Part shown: piece by piece, positions 45,258-53,658 of the stretch | Position numbering within the stretch: position 1 is the stretch's first letter | Layout of the letters: the number at the start of each line of letters is the position of its first letter | Made by a program: the position numbers and the translations under genes | The notes under the pieces: model-generated | What the model saw: the letters and a program-made list of their open reading frames with translations, nothing else | Database searches by the model: none | Told to the model about the DNA's origin: nothing | DNA from: Streptomyces ochraceiscleroticus | Lineage (GTDB): Bacteria > Actinomycetota > Actinomycetes > Streptomycetales > Streptomycetaceae | NCBI RefSeq assembly: GCF_000720485.1 | Contig: NZ_JOAX01000017.1 | Span: forward strand, 62,001 to 126,000 | Direction: 5' to 3' | Length of the DNA: 64,000 nucleotides

Positions 45258-46264
45258 GGCGCCCGGGGCTGCCCGCCGCACTGACGAGGCGGCTCACGGC
45301 CCTGCGCGCGCGGCTGACAGTGCAGGCGGCTCGGCTGCCCTGGCCTGAGGTGCGGGCCCGGTTTCGCGGGTGGCGGCGGACCCGGCCGTTCTGGGCCGGG
45401 CTGCTGCTGGTACTCGGCGGGGCAGAGCTGCTGCTCGTCCCGCTCTCCCCGCTCGGCGTGCTGGTCAGCCTGGGGCTCGGCGGGCTCGCGGCGCTCGGCA
45501 TCGGGCTGGCGCTGATCGTGGCCGGGCTGTTCCTGTGGTGCGCCCCGGCCGCGCGGCACTACGTGAGCGTCAACGCGCTGATCCTGTCCGTGATTTCCTT
45601 CGCGGCCACCAACCTCGGCGGCTTCCTGGTCGGCATGGGGCTGGGCATCGCGGGCGCGGCGATGGGCTTCGGCTGGACGCCGCTTCCCGAGCAGCCGGGC
45701 CCGGCGGCACAGGCCGGCGCCGCTCCCCCGGCCGCCCGTACGGGCCCGTCCACCACCCTCGCCGTGGCCCTGCCCGTCGCCCTCCTCGCCGCGCTCGGGA
45801 CACCCGCCACCGAGGCCCGGGCCGCCGGGCCGGGCTTCCCCGCCCCCGCCGCCGTCCCCACCGTCACGACCAGCCGTTTCGCGCCGAAGGGCTTCACTCT
45901 CGCCGGGGTCGAGGACGTGCCCACCGCACGCGGCCCGGTCCGGGCGATGGTGCTGAAGATGAAGGCCGCCTCCCTCACCGACTACCGCCTCCTCACCCAC
46001 GACGGCAGCGACGAACTGGGGCTGGGCGCCTCGTCGCTGGAGCTGAGCGGCGACGTCACGCTCTACCTGACGAAGTTCCGCGGCTGCGTGGAGGGGGTGC
46101 TCTGCCTGACCTTCACCCCGGACCGGCTGCCCGTACCGCCGCTGGTGCCGCCCTTCGTGTACATGACCGACGTCTCCGCCGAGCAGGCGCTGGTCACCTC
46201 GGACCTGATCGTCGCCGACGGCCTGCGGCTGCGCGCGGACGGGCCGGTGCCGCCGACCGCCTGA
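45248..46264 (+). CDS. DUF6114 family membrane protein
   Basis: 338 residues. An Arg-rich N-terminus (~45 residues) precedes four hydrophobic segments: FWAGLLLVLGGAELLLVPLS, LVSLGLGGLAALGIGLALIV, YVSVNALILSVISFAATNLG, and after a Pro/Ala linker TTLAVALPVALLAALGTPAT. The last ~140 residues are predicted outside (FVYMTDVSAEQALVTSDLIV at the end). This second half looks like another copy of the DUF6230-type beta domain (with TSRFAPKGFTLAGVEDVPTA). Function unknown; partner of the upstream gene. Confidence 0.8.
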   Translation: MLLRRPGLPAALTRRLTALRARLTVQAARLPWPEVRARFRGWRRTRPFWAGLLLVLGGAELLLVPLSPLGVLVSLGLGGLAALGIGLALIVAGLFLWCAPAARHYVSVNALILSVISFAATNLGGFLVGMGLGIAGAAMGFGWTPLPEQPGPAAQAGAAPPAARTGPSTTLAVALPVALLAALGTPATEARAAGPGFPAPAAVPTVTTSRFAPKGFTLAGVEDVPTARGPVRAMVLKMKAASLTDYRLLTHDGSDELGLGASSLELSGDVTLYLTKFRGCVEGVLCLTFTPDRLPVPPLVPPFVYMTDVSAEQALVTSDLIVADGLRLRADGPVPPTA

Positions 46265-46366
46265 ACCCTGGCGATGCACGGCCTCACCAGTACAAATGTC
46301 ATGGGTGATGCCTGCGTTTTTCCCGTCGATCACGTGACGGACGACGCTGTTCCCCGCCCGGCAACT

Positions 46367-46381
46367 CTGCGATCGTCGCAG
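46367..46381. promoter_or_regulatory. palindrome upstream of the lanthipeptide operon
   Basis: CTGCGA-TCG-TCGCAG, perfect 6-bp arms, 48 bp before the GTG start of the LanKC gene. The only other sequence between the DUF6114 gene (ends 46264) and this start is leader. Candidate binding site for the cluster regulator at 52888-53493. Confidence 0.5.
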
Positions 46382-46429
46382 ATAGAGGCCGCAGGGAGAA
46401 CCCGCGGCACAGACCGCCGGGAGGGGTCG

Positions 46430-49090
46430 GTGGACAAGCGCTACGAGGTCTACTGCCTGATGGACCCTCACTTCTACGACGCGCCGGCCCGCGCGCACAG
46501 CGGAGGCACCGCATTCCCGCAGACGCGACGGCCGGCCCCCGACGGCTGGCGCCGCGCCGAGCTGGACGACTGGATCGTGTTCCGTCCCGCCGGCGGCACG
46601 CTCCCCCTCCAGGGCTGGAAGATCCACGTCTCGGCGTGTCTCGACAACGCGGCGGACATCCTCACCGCTGTCTGGGAGTACTGCCTCCCGCGCCGGCTCG
46701 CCTTCAAGTTCCTGCCGGACAAAGACACGCTGCTGCTCGCCAACGCCAAGTACGCCCACCGCGGTTCGAGCGGCAAGTTCGTGACGGTGTACCCGGCGGA
46801 CGAGGCGGAGCTGGAGCGGGTGCTCACCGAGCTGGGTGGGATCCTCGAGGGGCAGGCCGGGCCGTACATCCTCAGCGATCTGCGCTGGGGCGAGGGCCCG
46901 CTGTACGTCCGGTACGGCGCCTTCGCCGAGCGGTACTGCGTCTCCCCGGACGGCGAGGTCGAGCCCGCGATGGAGGACGGCGAGGGCCGGCTGGTGCCGG
47001 ACGTCCGCACGCCGACCTTCCAGGTACCGGACTGGGTGGACCTGCCCGGCTTCCTCGCCCCGCACCTCGCGGCGCGCGGCAGCGGCGCCGCGCTCGCCGA
47101 CCTGCCCTACCGCTTCGAGAGCGCCCTGCACTTCTCGAACGGCGGCGGTATCTACGCGGGTGAGGACCTGCGCACCGGCGACCGCGTGGTGCTCAAGGAG
47201 GCCCGCCCGCACGCGGGACTGACGCCGGACGGCCGGGACGCGGTCGCCCGTCAGGAGCGCGAGCGGGAGATGCTGGAGCGGCTGCGGGGCCTGGACTGCG
47301 TGCCCGCGCTGCACGATCACTTCGTACGGGGCGACCACCACTTCCTGGTCGAGGAGTTCATCGAAGGGACGGAGCTCAACGACGAGTTCGTCGACCGGTA
47401 TCCGCTCACCCTCGCGGGAGCGGACGAGGCAGAGACGGCCGATTACACCGCCTGGGCCCTCGACCTGTACGACCGCGTGGCGCGGGCCGTCGGCGAGGTC
47501 CACGCGCGCGGTGTGGTCATCGGTGATCTCCAGCCGTCGAACGTCATCGTGCGCCCGGACGGCGGTGTGGTGCTGATCGACCTCGAAGGGGCGGCGGACG
47601 CCGCGGAGGGGAAGCGGCAGGCCCTCGGCGCCCAGGGGTTCACGGCACCGCGCGAGCTGCACGGCCCGGCCGTCGACGACTACGCCCTGGCCTGCCTGAA
47701 ACTCTTCCTCTTCCTGCCGCTGACCGGCCTGCTCGCCCTGGCGCCCGGCAAGGCGGGACAGCTCGCCCGGGAGGCAGCACGCACGTTCCCCGTCCCCGAC
47801 GGGTTCTTCGACGCGGCGGTGCGCACTCTCACCGGCGACGGCGGAGCGCCCCCGAAAGCAGAAGCCGAAGCGGCAGCCGACCCGCGGCTGCGTCCGGACC
47901 GCGAGGGCTGGGCACAGGCCCGCGACGAGCTGGCGGGCGCCATCCTCGCGGCGGCCACGCCACTGCGGGACGACCGGCTCTTCCCCGGCGACATCGAGCA
48001 GTTCGCCTCGCCGGGCGGCGGGCTGGGCCTGGCGTACGGCGCGGCGGGGGTCCTGTACGCGCTGGACGTGACGGGCGCCGGCCGCCACCCCGCCCACGAG
48101 GAGTGGCTGATCCGGCGCGCCCTGCGCCCGGAGCCGGGGTCCCTGCTCGGTTTCTACGACGGGCTGCACGGCGTCGCGTACGTCCTGGACCACCTCGGGC
48201 ACCGGCACGAGGCGCTGAAGATCCTCGACCAGTGCGCGGGCGAGCAGTGGCTCCGGCTCGGCCTCGACCTCCGGGGCGGGCTGTCCGGCATCGGGCTGAA
48301 TCTCCTCCACTTCGCGTCGGTCACCGGCGAGCCGGCCCTGCAGGACGCGGCCAGGGAAGCGGTGGACGCCGTGGCCGCCCGGCTGGGCCCGGCCGACGCG
48401 GTCCCGGAGGTGAGCGGCGGCGGACAGCCGTACGCCGGCCTGCTGCGTGGCTCGTCCGGCCCGGCGCTGCTGTTCCTCCGGTGGTACGAGCACACGGGTG
48501 ACCCGGAGTTCCTCGATCTCGCCTCGACGGCCCTGCGGCAGGACCTGCGCCGGTGCCTGGTCCGCGACGACGGGGTCATGGAGGTCAACGAGGGCTGGCG
48601 GACGATGCCCTACCTCGCGGACGGCAGCGTGGGCATCGGCCTCGTCCTGGACGACTACCTGGCGCACCGGGAGAACGAGGGATTCACGGCGGCCGCCGCG
48701 ATGATCCGCCGCGCCGCCGAGGGACGGTTCTACGTCGAGCCCGGGCTCTTCGACGGCCTGGCCGGGATGATCCTCCACCTCAGCCGCGCGCACCCCGCCG
48801 GGACCGCGGCCGAGCGGGACCCGGCCGTCGCCGACCAGATACGCCGGCTGGCCCGGTACGCCGTGGTCCACGAAGGCCGGCTCGCCTTCCCCGGCGAGGA
48901 GCTGCTGCGGCTCTCCATGGACCTCGGCACCGGAAGCGCCGGAGTGCTGCTGGCGCTCGGCGCCGCCCTCCACGACTCCCCCGTGCGGCTGCCCTTCCTC
49001 GCCCCGCCGCGCGACGCCCGGCACTCCGGGCCCCCAAGCCATTCCGTCCCCGTCCCCATGGAGAAGAAGTGCGGAGGTGAAATGACATGA
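46430..49090 (+). CDS. ramC: class III lanthipeptide synthetase (LanKC, RamC-like)
   Basis: 886 residues from GTG 46430 (GGAGG five bases upstream). Three parts: N-terminal phosphothreonine/serine lyase-like region (~1-220: VYCLMDPHFYDAPARAHSGG, LAFKFLPDKDTLLLANAKYA, GKFVTVYPADEAELERVL); kinase domain (~220-440) with GIYAGEDLRTGDRVVLKEAR (ATP Lys), catalytic loop G365-D-L-Q-P-S-N371 and LIDLEGA (metal Asp); and a LanC-like cyclase region (~520-870: LYGAAG-type repeats, GFYDGLHGVAYVLDHLG, GLSGIGLNLLHFA) lacking the zinc ligands, as in class III. Phosphorylates, eliminates and cyclises Ser/Cys of the precursor. Overlaps the precursor gene by four bases. Confidence 0.93.
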   Translation: MDKRYEVYCLMDPHFYDAPARAHSGGTAFPQTRRPAPDGWRRAELDDWIVFRPAGGTLPLQGWKIHVSACLDNAADILTAVWEYCLPRRLAFKFLPDKDTLLLANAKYAHRGSSGKFVTVYPADEAELERVLTELGGILEGQAGPYILSDLRWGEGPLYVRYGAFAERYCVSPDGEVEPAMEDGEGRLVPDVRTPTFQVPDWVDLPGFLAPHLAARGSGAALADLPYRFESALHFSNGGGIYAGEDLRTGDRVVLKEARPHAGLTPDGRDAVARQEREREMLERLRGLDCVPALHDHFVRGDHHFLVEEFIEGTELNDEFVDRYPLTLAGADEAETADYTAWALDLYDRVARAVGEVHARGVVIGDLQPSNVIVRPDGGVVLIDLEGAADAAEGKRQALGAQGFTAPRELHGPAVDDYALACLKLFLFLPLTGLLALAPGKAGQLAREAARTFPVPDGFFDAAVRTLTGDGGAPPKAEAEAAADPRLRPDREGWAQARDELAGAILAAATPLRDDRLFPGDIEQFASPGGGLGLAYGAAGVLYALDVTGAGRHPAHEEWLIRRALRPEPGSLLGFYDGLHGVAYVLDHLGHRHEALKILDQCAGEQWLRLGLDLRGGLSGIGLNLLHFASVTGEPALQDAAREAVDAVAARLGPADAVPEVSGGGQPYAGLLRGSSGPALLFLRWYEHTGDPEFLDLASTALRQDLRRCLVRDDGVMEVNEGWRTMPYLADGSVGIGLVLDDYLAHRENEGFTAAAAMIRRAAEGRFYVEPGLFDGLAGMILHLSRAHPAGTAAERDPAVADQIRRLARYAVVHEGRLAFPGEELLRLSMDLGTGSAGVLLALGAALHDSPVRLPFLAPPRDARHSGPPSHSVPVPMEKKCGGEMT

Positions 49091-49203
49091 CGATCCTGGA
49101 CCTGCAAGGCATGGAGACCGCTCACCACGGCGGCCGGCCGAGGAGGAGTGGCGCCAGCAAGTACTGCGGCGGCACCAGCCAGCTCAGCCTGCTGCTCTGC
49201 TGA
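49087..49203 (+). CDS. ramS: class III lanthipeptide (SapB/RamS-like) precursor peptide
   Basis: A 38-residue peptide from ATG 49087, eight bases after GGAGGT (49073-49078). The leader starts MTILDLQGMET, matching the L-D-L-Q-x-M-E leader motif that LanKC enzymes recognise in RamS and AmfS. The core SGASKYCGGTSQLSLLLC holds two labionin/lanthionine units: S-G-A-S-K-Y-C and S-Q-L-S-L-L-L-C. The second is the standard S-x2-S-x3-C; the first is one residue shorter and carries Lys-Tyr instead of hydrophobic residues. The peptide ends at the last cysteine. The leader is basic and His-rich (HHGGRPRR) rather than acidic. The mature product is expected to be a surfactant-like morphogen for aerial growth. 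Confidence 0.9.
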   Translation: MTILDLQGMETAHHGGRPRRSGASKYCGGTSQLSLLLC

Positions 49204-49212
49204 AAGCAAGTC

Positions 49213-49246
49213 GGGGCGAGGACGTACGTGCAAGGCGTCCCCGCCC
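49213..49246 (+). terminator. attenuator hairpin between the precursor and transporter genes
   Basis: GGGGCGAGGACG (49213-49224) pairs with CGTCCCCGCCCC (49235-49246), 11 of 12 positions, loop of 10 nt, starting nine bases after the precursor stop. It would make the short precursor mRNA more abundant than the transporter mRNA. Confidence 0.7.
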
Positions 49247-49273
49247 CTTCGTGTATCCGTACTGGGAGAGGCC

Positions 49274-51025
49274 ATGGACCGACGCGCCGCGGACCGGCTG
49301 CTGCTGGCGGCAGCGCGGCGGGGCGGGCCCTGGGTGCCCGCCATGATGGCCACCTCACTGCTGCTGGCCGGTGTGTACACGGTGCTGCCCGCCCTCATGG
49401 GCCGCACCGTCGACGCCGTGCTCACCGGCGGGCACACCGTCACCTGGCTGGCCCTCAGCATCGCGGCGATCGTCGTCCTGATGGTGTGCGACCTGCTGGA
49501 CGACCTCGTGGGCAAGCTGGCCGAGGCACGTTCCACCGCATGGCTCCGCCACACCCTCCTGCTGCATGTACTGGACCTGGGCATCCGTGCCACGCGCCGC
49601 TTCACGGCCGGTGACCTGGTCGGCCGGCTGGTGGGGAACTGCGCCCGTACCGGGCAGGTGGCCTCGACCCTGGTGTGGGCCGTGGTGGACCTGGTGCCCC
49701 CGGTGGGCGCGGTCGTCGCGCTGGCCCTCATCGACCCCTGGCTGTGCCTCACCTTCCTGGTGGGGCTGCCCGTCGTGCTGTCCCTGGTGCGTACGTTCGT
49801 CCGCGACGCCTCCGACATCAACGAGCGCTACTACGAGGCCCAGGGCCGGGTGGCCGCCCGGCTCGTCGACGCCCTGGCCGGGATCCGTACGATCGCCGCG
49901 GCCGGCACTGTGGACCGCGAGGTGCGCCGCGTCCTCGGCCCACTGCCGGAGCTGCGCCGGCACGGGGCCGGGATGTGGCAGGTCCTCGCGCGGGTCTCGG
50001 GGCGGGAGGCGCTGGTCATCCCCCTGCTGGAGGTCGCCGTCCTCGCGGTCGCCGGTCTGCAGCTCGCGCACGGCCGCATCTCGCCGGGCCAGGTCCTCGC
50101 GGCCGGCGAGTACGTCGTACTGGCCACCGGCATCAGCTCTCTGGTGTCCTCGGCGAGCCGGCTCGCGCTGGCCCGGGCGACGGCGGGCCGGGTGGCCGAG
50201 GTGCTCGCCGAACCGCCGGTGGCGTACGGCGGCGAGCGTCTTCCCGACGGGCCCGGGACGCTGGAGTTCCGGGGCGTCACCGTACGGGGACCGCGCGGCA
50301 CCGTACTGGAGGATCTGCGGCTGACCGTCCCCGGCGGGTCCCTGGTCGCGGTCGTGGGCCGGTCCGGGTCCGGCAAGTCCGTACTGGCCGCGCTGGCCGG
50401 GCGGCTCACCGACCCGGACGAGGGCGAGGTGCTGCTGGACGGCGTGCCGCTGCGCCGGCTCGGCAGGTCGGTGCTGCGCGAGGCGGTGGCGTACGGCTTC
50501 GAGCGTCCGGTGCTGCTCGGCGAGACGTTCGCCGACGCGATCGCTTTTGGTCCGCGGCCGGCCGGCGCCGAGGAGGTGGCGCGGCAGGCCGCGGCGGCCC
50601 GGGCCGACACCTTCATCAGGCGGCTGCCCCAGGGGTACGGCACCCGTCCGGCCGACGCCCCGATCTCCGGCGGTGAAGCGCAGCGGGTCGGGCTGGCACG
50701 GGCGTTCGTGCAGGCCGGGCGGGTGCTGGTGCTGGACGATGTCGCCGCCAGCCTCGACACCGTGACGGAGCACCACATCAGCCAGGTCCTCACCGGTGCC
50801 CTGGCCGGGCGCACCCGGCTCGTCGTGACCCACCGGGCGTCCACCGCGGCCCGGGCCGACCGCGTCGTCTGGCTGGACGGCGGCGGCGTCCGCGGGCAGG
50901 GCACCCACGGCGAACTCTGGTCGCAGCCGGCGTACCGGGCCGCGTTCCAGCCGGATCCGGCCGGTGCGGGCCCTGGCGCGGACCCCGGCGCGGATGCTGC
51001 CGCGGCGGCCGAGGGTGCGGCGTGA
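49274..51025 (+). CDS. ramA: ABC transporter half-subunit, RamA-like
   Basis: 583 residues from ATG 49274 (GGGAG upstream). N-terminal six-helix exporter domain (~20-300), C-terminal ATPase (~325-560): Walker A VVGRSGSGKSVLAAL, signature ISGGEAQRVGLARA, Walker B VLVLDDVAASLD, switch His VVTHRAS. The Walker B catalytic Glu is replaced by Asp (LDDVAAS), so this half has the degenerate site expected in a heterodimeric exporter. It pairs with the next gene to export the morphogen peptide. Ends with a low-complexity Ala/Gly tail. Confidence 0.92.
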   Translation: MDRRAADRLLLAAARRGGPWVPAMMATSLLLAGVYTVLPALMGRTVDAVLTGGHTVTWLALSIAAIVVLMVCDLLDDLVGKLAEARSTAWLRHTLLLHVLDLGIRATRRFTAGDLVGRLVGNCARTGQVASTLVWAVVDLVPPVGAVVALALIDPWLCLTFLVGLPVVLSLVRTFVRDASDINERYYEAQGRVAARLVDALAGIRTIAAAGTVDREVRRVLGPLPELRRHGAGMWQVLARVSGREALVIPLLEVAVLAVAGLQLAHGRISPGQVLAAGEYVVLATGISSLVSSASRLALARATAGRVAEVLAEPPVAYGGERLPDGPGTLEFRGVTVRGPRGTVLEDLRLTVPGGSLVAVVGRSGSGKSVLAALAGRLTDPDEGEVLLDGVPLRRLGRSVLREAVAYGFERPVLLGETFADAIAFGPRPAGAEEVARQAAAARADTFIRRLPQGYGTRPADAPISGGEAQRVGLARAFVQAGRVLVLDDVAASLDTVTEHHISQVLTGALAGRTRLVVTHRASTAARADRVVWLDGGGVRGQGTHGELWSQPAYRAAFQPDPAGAGPGADPGADAAAAAEGAA

Positions 51026-51041
51026 CGGCCGGGGGCGCGGC

Positions 51042-52958
51042 GTGACGGGCCCGGCCGCGGGGCTGCTGCGGTCCTCGCTGCGCCGGCGGCGCAAGGAGTT
51101 CGTACGGCTCGCGGGGTGGTCGCTGGTGCAGGCCGTACCGGCGTTCCTCTCCGGGTGGGTCATCGCCCGTGCCGTGGACGACGGCTTCCTCGCCGGGCGG
51201 GCCGGGACGGGCTTCGCCTGGCTGGGGGTGCTGGCGGTCGCGGTCGGGACCGGGGCGTGGGCGACGCGCCACGCGACGCTGGGGCTCGCTGCGGTCGTCG
51301 AACCGCTCCGGGACGAGCTGGTCACCCTGGTGACGTCCGGCACGCTGCGCCGGTCGGCCGGCTCTGACCGGCCCGCCGACACCGGCGGCGTGGCACGCCT
51401 GACCGAACAGGTGGAGATCGCCCGGGAGGCGTACGGGGCGGTCGTGATGTTTGTGCAGAGTTTCGCCGCCTCCTCGGTGGGGGCACTGCTCGGCCTGGCC
51501 ACCCTGGACCCCGCCCTCCTGTTGTTCGTTCTGCCGCCCCTCCTCGCGGGGCTCGGACTCTTCGTCGGGGCGCTGCGGGCGATGGCCGCGCGCCAGCGGG
51601 ACGTGATGCTGGCCGACGAGCGCGTCGCCGAGACCGCGAGCGAGGTGACCGGCGGGCTGCGGGACGTGGTGGCGTGCGGCGGGGAGGACGTCGTACGGGA
51701 GCGGGCGGGCCAGCGGATCGACGCGGCGGCGCGGGCCACCCGGGCGCTGGCGCGGATGACGGCCGTACGGACCGCGTCGCTGGCCGTCGGTGGCTGGCTG
51801 CCACTCGTCCTCGTCCTGGCCGGGGCGCCGTGGCTGGTGCAGCGGGGGGTGACGGCGGGCGCGGTGCTGGGTGCGGTGACGTATGTGTCGCAGGGGCTCC
51901 AGCCCGCGTTGCAGAGCCTGGTCCGGGGGATCGCGGACAGCGGACTGTGGCTGCTGGTCACGCTCGGCCGGATCACGGGGGCGGCCGGCGAGCCACCGAC
52001 GGAGCCCACGGCCGGCGGGCCGCCGACGGAACCCGAAGCCGGTGAGCCCGAAGCCGGTGGGCCCACAGCCAGCAGCCCGCCCGGCCGCCCGCGCCACTCC
52101 GGCGTAGAGCTCCACGGCGTCACCTTCCGCTACGCGCGCTCCGCCGAGCCGGTGATCGACGCGCTCGACCTCGTGCTGCGGCCGGACGAGCATCTGGCCG
52201 TCGTGGGGCCGAGCGGGGCGGGGAAGTCGACCTTCGCCGCGCTGGTGGCCGGGGTGCTCGCGCCGCATACGGGCGGCGTCCGGCTGGGCGGTGTACCGGT
52301 CGGGTGCCTCAACGACGGCCCGGCCCGGCACCGGGTGCTGATCCCGCAGGAGGCGTATGTGTTCGCGGGGTCGCTGTGGGAGAACCTCACCTATCTGGCG
52401 CCCGGCGTCCCGGCGGCGGTGGTGGACGCGGCGGTGGACGAGGTCGGCGCCCGGCCGCTCGTGGAGCGGCTGGGCGGCTACGACGCGGCCGTGGACCAGC
52501 AGGAGCTGTCGGCCGGGGAACGCCAGCTCGTCTCTCTGGTCCGCTCCTACCTCCCGCCGGCGGAACTGTTCCTGCTGGACGAGGCGACCTGCCATCTCGA
52601 CCCGGCCGCCGAGGCGCGCGCGGAGGAGGCGTTCGCCCGCCGCCCGGGCACGCTGATCGTGTGCGCGCACCGGATCAGCTCGGCGCTGCGGGCCGACCGG
52701 ATCATGGTGCTGGACGGCGCGCGGGCCGCCCTCGGGACCCATACGGAGCTGATGGCGGGCTCCGCCCTCTACCGGGACCTCGTCGGCCACTGGGAGGACG
52801 GGGCGGGTACCGGGAAGCCGGATCACACAACCCGGAAGCCGGATCACACAGCCGGGAAACCGGGTTCCACAGCCGGGAAGCCGGGTCTCACAGCCAGCCC
52901 GACTCCCGGGCGATCCGGATCGCGTCGATCCGGTTCCGTGCTCCGATCTTCCGAGTGA
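51042..52958 (+). CDS. ramB: ABC transporter half-subunit, RamB-like
   Basis: 638 residues from GTG 51042. Membrane domain (~15-300: GWSLVQAVPAFLSGWVIARA, AVVMFVQSFAASSVGALLGL), a Pro/Gly/Glu-rich linker of repeats (PTEPTAGGPPTEPEAGEPE), then ATPase (~350-585): Walker A VVGPSGAGKSTFAAL, signature LSAGERQLVSLVRS, Walker B LFLLDEATCHLD with intact Glu, and CAHRIS switch His. Canonical half of the RamA/RamB pair. The C-terminus contains four 21-bp tandem repeats and overlaps the regulator gene by 71 bp. Confidence 0.92.
   Translation: MTGPAAGLLRSSLRRRRKEFVRLAGWSLVQAVPAFLSGWVIARAVDDGFLAGRAGTGFAWLGVLAVAVGTGAWATRHATLGLAAVVEPLRDELVTLVTSGTLRRSAGSDRPADTGGVARLTEQVEIAREAYGAVVMFVQSFAASSVGALLGLATLDPALLLFVLPPLLAGLGLFVGALRAMAARQRDVMLADERVAETASEVTGGLRDVVACGGEDVVRERAGQRIDAAARATRALARMTAVRTASLAVGGWLPLVLVLAGAPWLVQRGVTAGAVLGAVTYVSQGLQPALQSLVRGIADSGLWLLVTLGRITGAAGEPPTEPTAGGPPTEPEAGEPEAGGPTASSPPGRPRHSGVELHGVTFRYARSAEPVIDALDLVLRPDEHLAVVGPSGAGKSTFAALVAGVLAPHTGGVRLGGVPVGCLNDGPARHRVLIPQEAYVFAGSLWENLTYLAPGVPAAVVDAAVDEVGARPLVERLGGYDAAVDQQELSAGERQLVSLVRSYLPPAELFLLDEATCHLDPAAEARAEEAFARRPGTLIVCAHRISSALRADRIMVLDGARAALGTHTELMAGSALYRDLVGHWEDGAGTGKPDHTTRKPDHTAGKPGSTAGKPGLTASPTPGRSGSRRSGSVLRSSE
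52809..52892 (+). repeat. 21-bp tandem repeat, four copies, in the RamB-like C-terminus
   Basis: Units at 52809, 52830, 52851 and 52872, each like CCGGGAAGCCGGATCACACA, encoding the heptads TGKPDHT, TRKPDHT, AGKPGST, AGKPGLT. The last unit overlaps the stop codon of the convergent regulator gene. Confidence 0.85.
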
Positions 52959-53493
52959 TCGCCGAGAGGTGGTTGCGGATCGTGCCCACGGACAGCGACA
53001 GCCGGTCGGCGATCTCCCGTCCGGGGGCGCCGTCGGCGGCGAGCCGCAGGACTTCCCGCTCCCGCGGCGTCAGCGGGTCCGCCGCCGCGTCGAGCACCAG
53101 CAGTGCCAGTCCGGGGTCGATGTAGCGCTGTCCCCCGACGACCTTGCGGATGCCCTCGACGAGCCGGTCACAGGGCGCGTCCTTCCCGATGAGTCCTGGC
53201 GGCCGCAGGGCCAGTACGCTGCGGAGCCGCTCCAGCGCCGGCGACCCAGCCACCAGCAGCGTCCGGCATTCGGGGAGCCGCTCGCACAGCTCGCCCGCCG
53301 TGGCGAGCGCCTCGTCCTGGCGGGCGTCGACGTCGATGACGACCACATCGGGGCGGTAGGAGAGCGCCCGCGCGAGGACCTGGCCGTCTCCCCCGCCCTG
53401 CGCGACGACCTCCATGTCCGATTCGCGGGTCAGGAGAGCGGCGAGCGCTCCGCGCAGAAGCCCGTTTTCCTCGACGAGAAGAACACGGATCAC
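52888..53493 (-). CDS. ramR: NarL/LuxR-type response regulator, RamR-like
   Basis: 201 residues. Receiver domain ~1-120: the acidic pocket is E8-E9 rather than Asp-Asp/Glu-Asp, the phospho-acceptor position is D54 (VVVIDVD), and the usual Thr/Ser is altered (LLVAGSP), so phosphorylation may be atypical, as proposed for RamR. The LuxR HTH lies at ~135-195 (LTPREREVLRLAADGAPGRE, IADRLSLSVGTIRNHLSAIT). Convergent on the RamB-like gene with 71-bp overlap. Expected to activate the lanthipeptide operon. Confidence 0.9.
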   Translation of the reverse strand: MIRVLLVEENGLLRGALAALLTRESDMEVVAQGGGDGQVLARALSYRPDVVVIDVDARQDEALATAGELCERLPECRTLLVAGSPALERLRSVLALRPPGLIGKDAPCDRLVEGIRKVVGGQRYIDPGLALLVLDAAADPLTPREREVLRLAADGAPGREIADRLSLSVGTIRNHLSAITRKIGARNRIDAIRIARESGWL

Positions 53494-53658
53494 TGTCGCT
53501 CCCTAATTTCGGCCCTGTTCCGCGGCCCCCAGAAGAATTATGTCCAGCTCTGCCCGTAGATGCCCGGCCAGCGCGCCACCCGCAGCGCCACCCGTAGATT
53601 TATTCGCGGAATTCTTCGGCAGGACGGAACCTCTCGGCGGGTCCGGCCGTTGTACTGA

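Noticed and set aside
44798..49042. A minus-strand open frame of over 1400 codons opposite DUF6230/DUF6114 and the LanKC gene
   Set aside because: It is a product of high third-position GC on the opposite strand; no SD, no domain, low-complexity Arg/Gly/Glu content. The plus-strand genes have clear family motifs.
49355..52123. A minus-strand open frame of over 900 codons across the two ABC transporter genes
   Set aside because: Ser/Arg/Pro-rich antisense artefact; the plus strand carries complete Walker A, signature and Walker B motifs in both genes.
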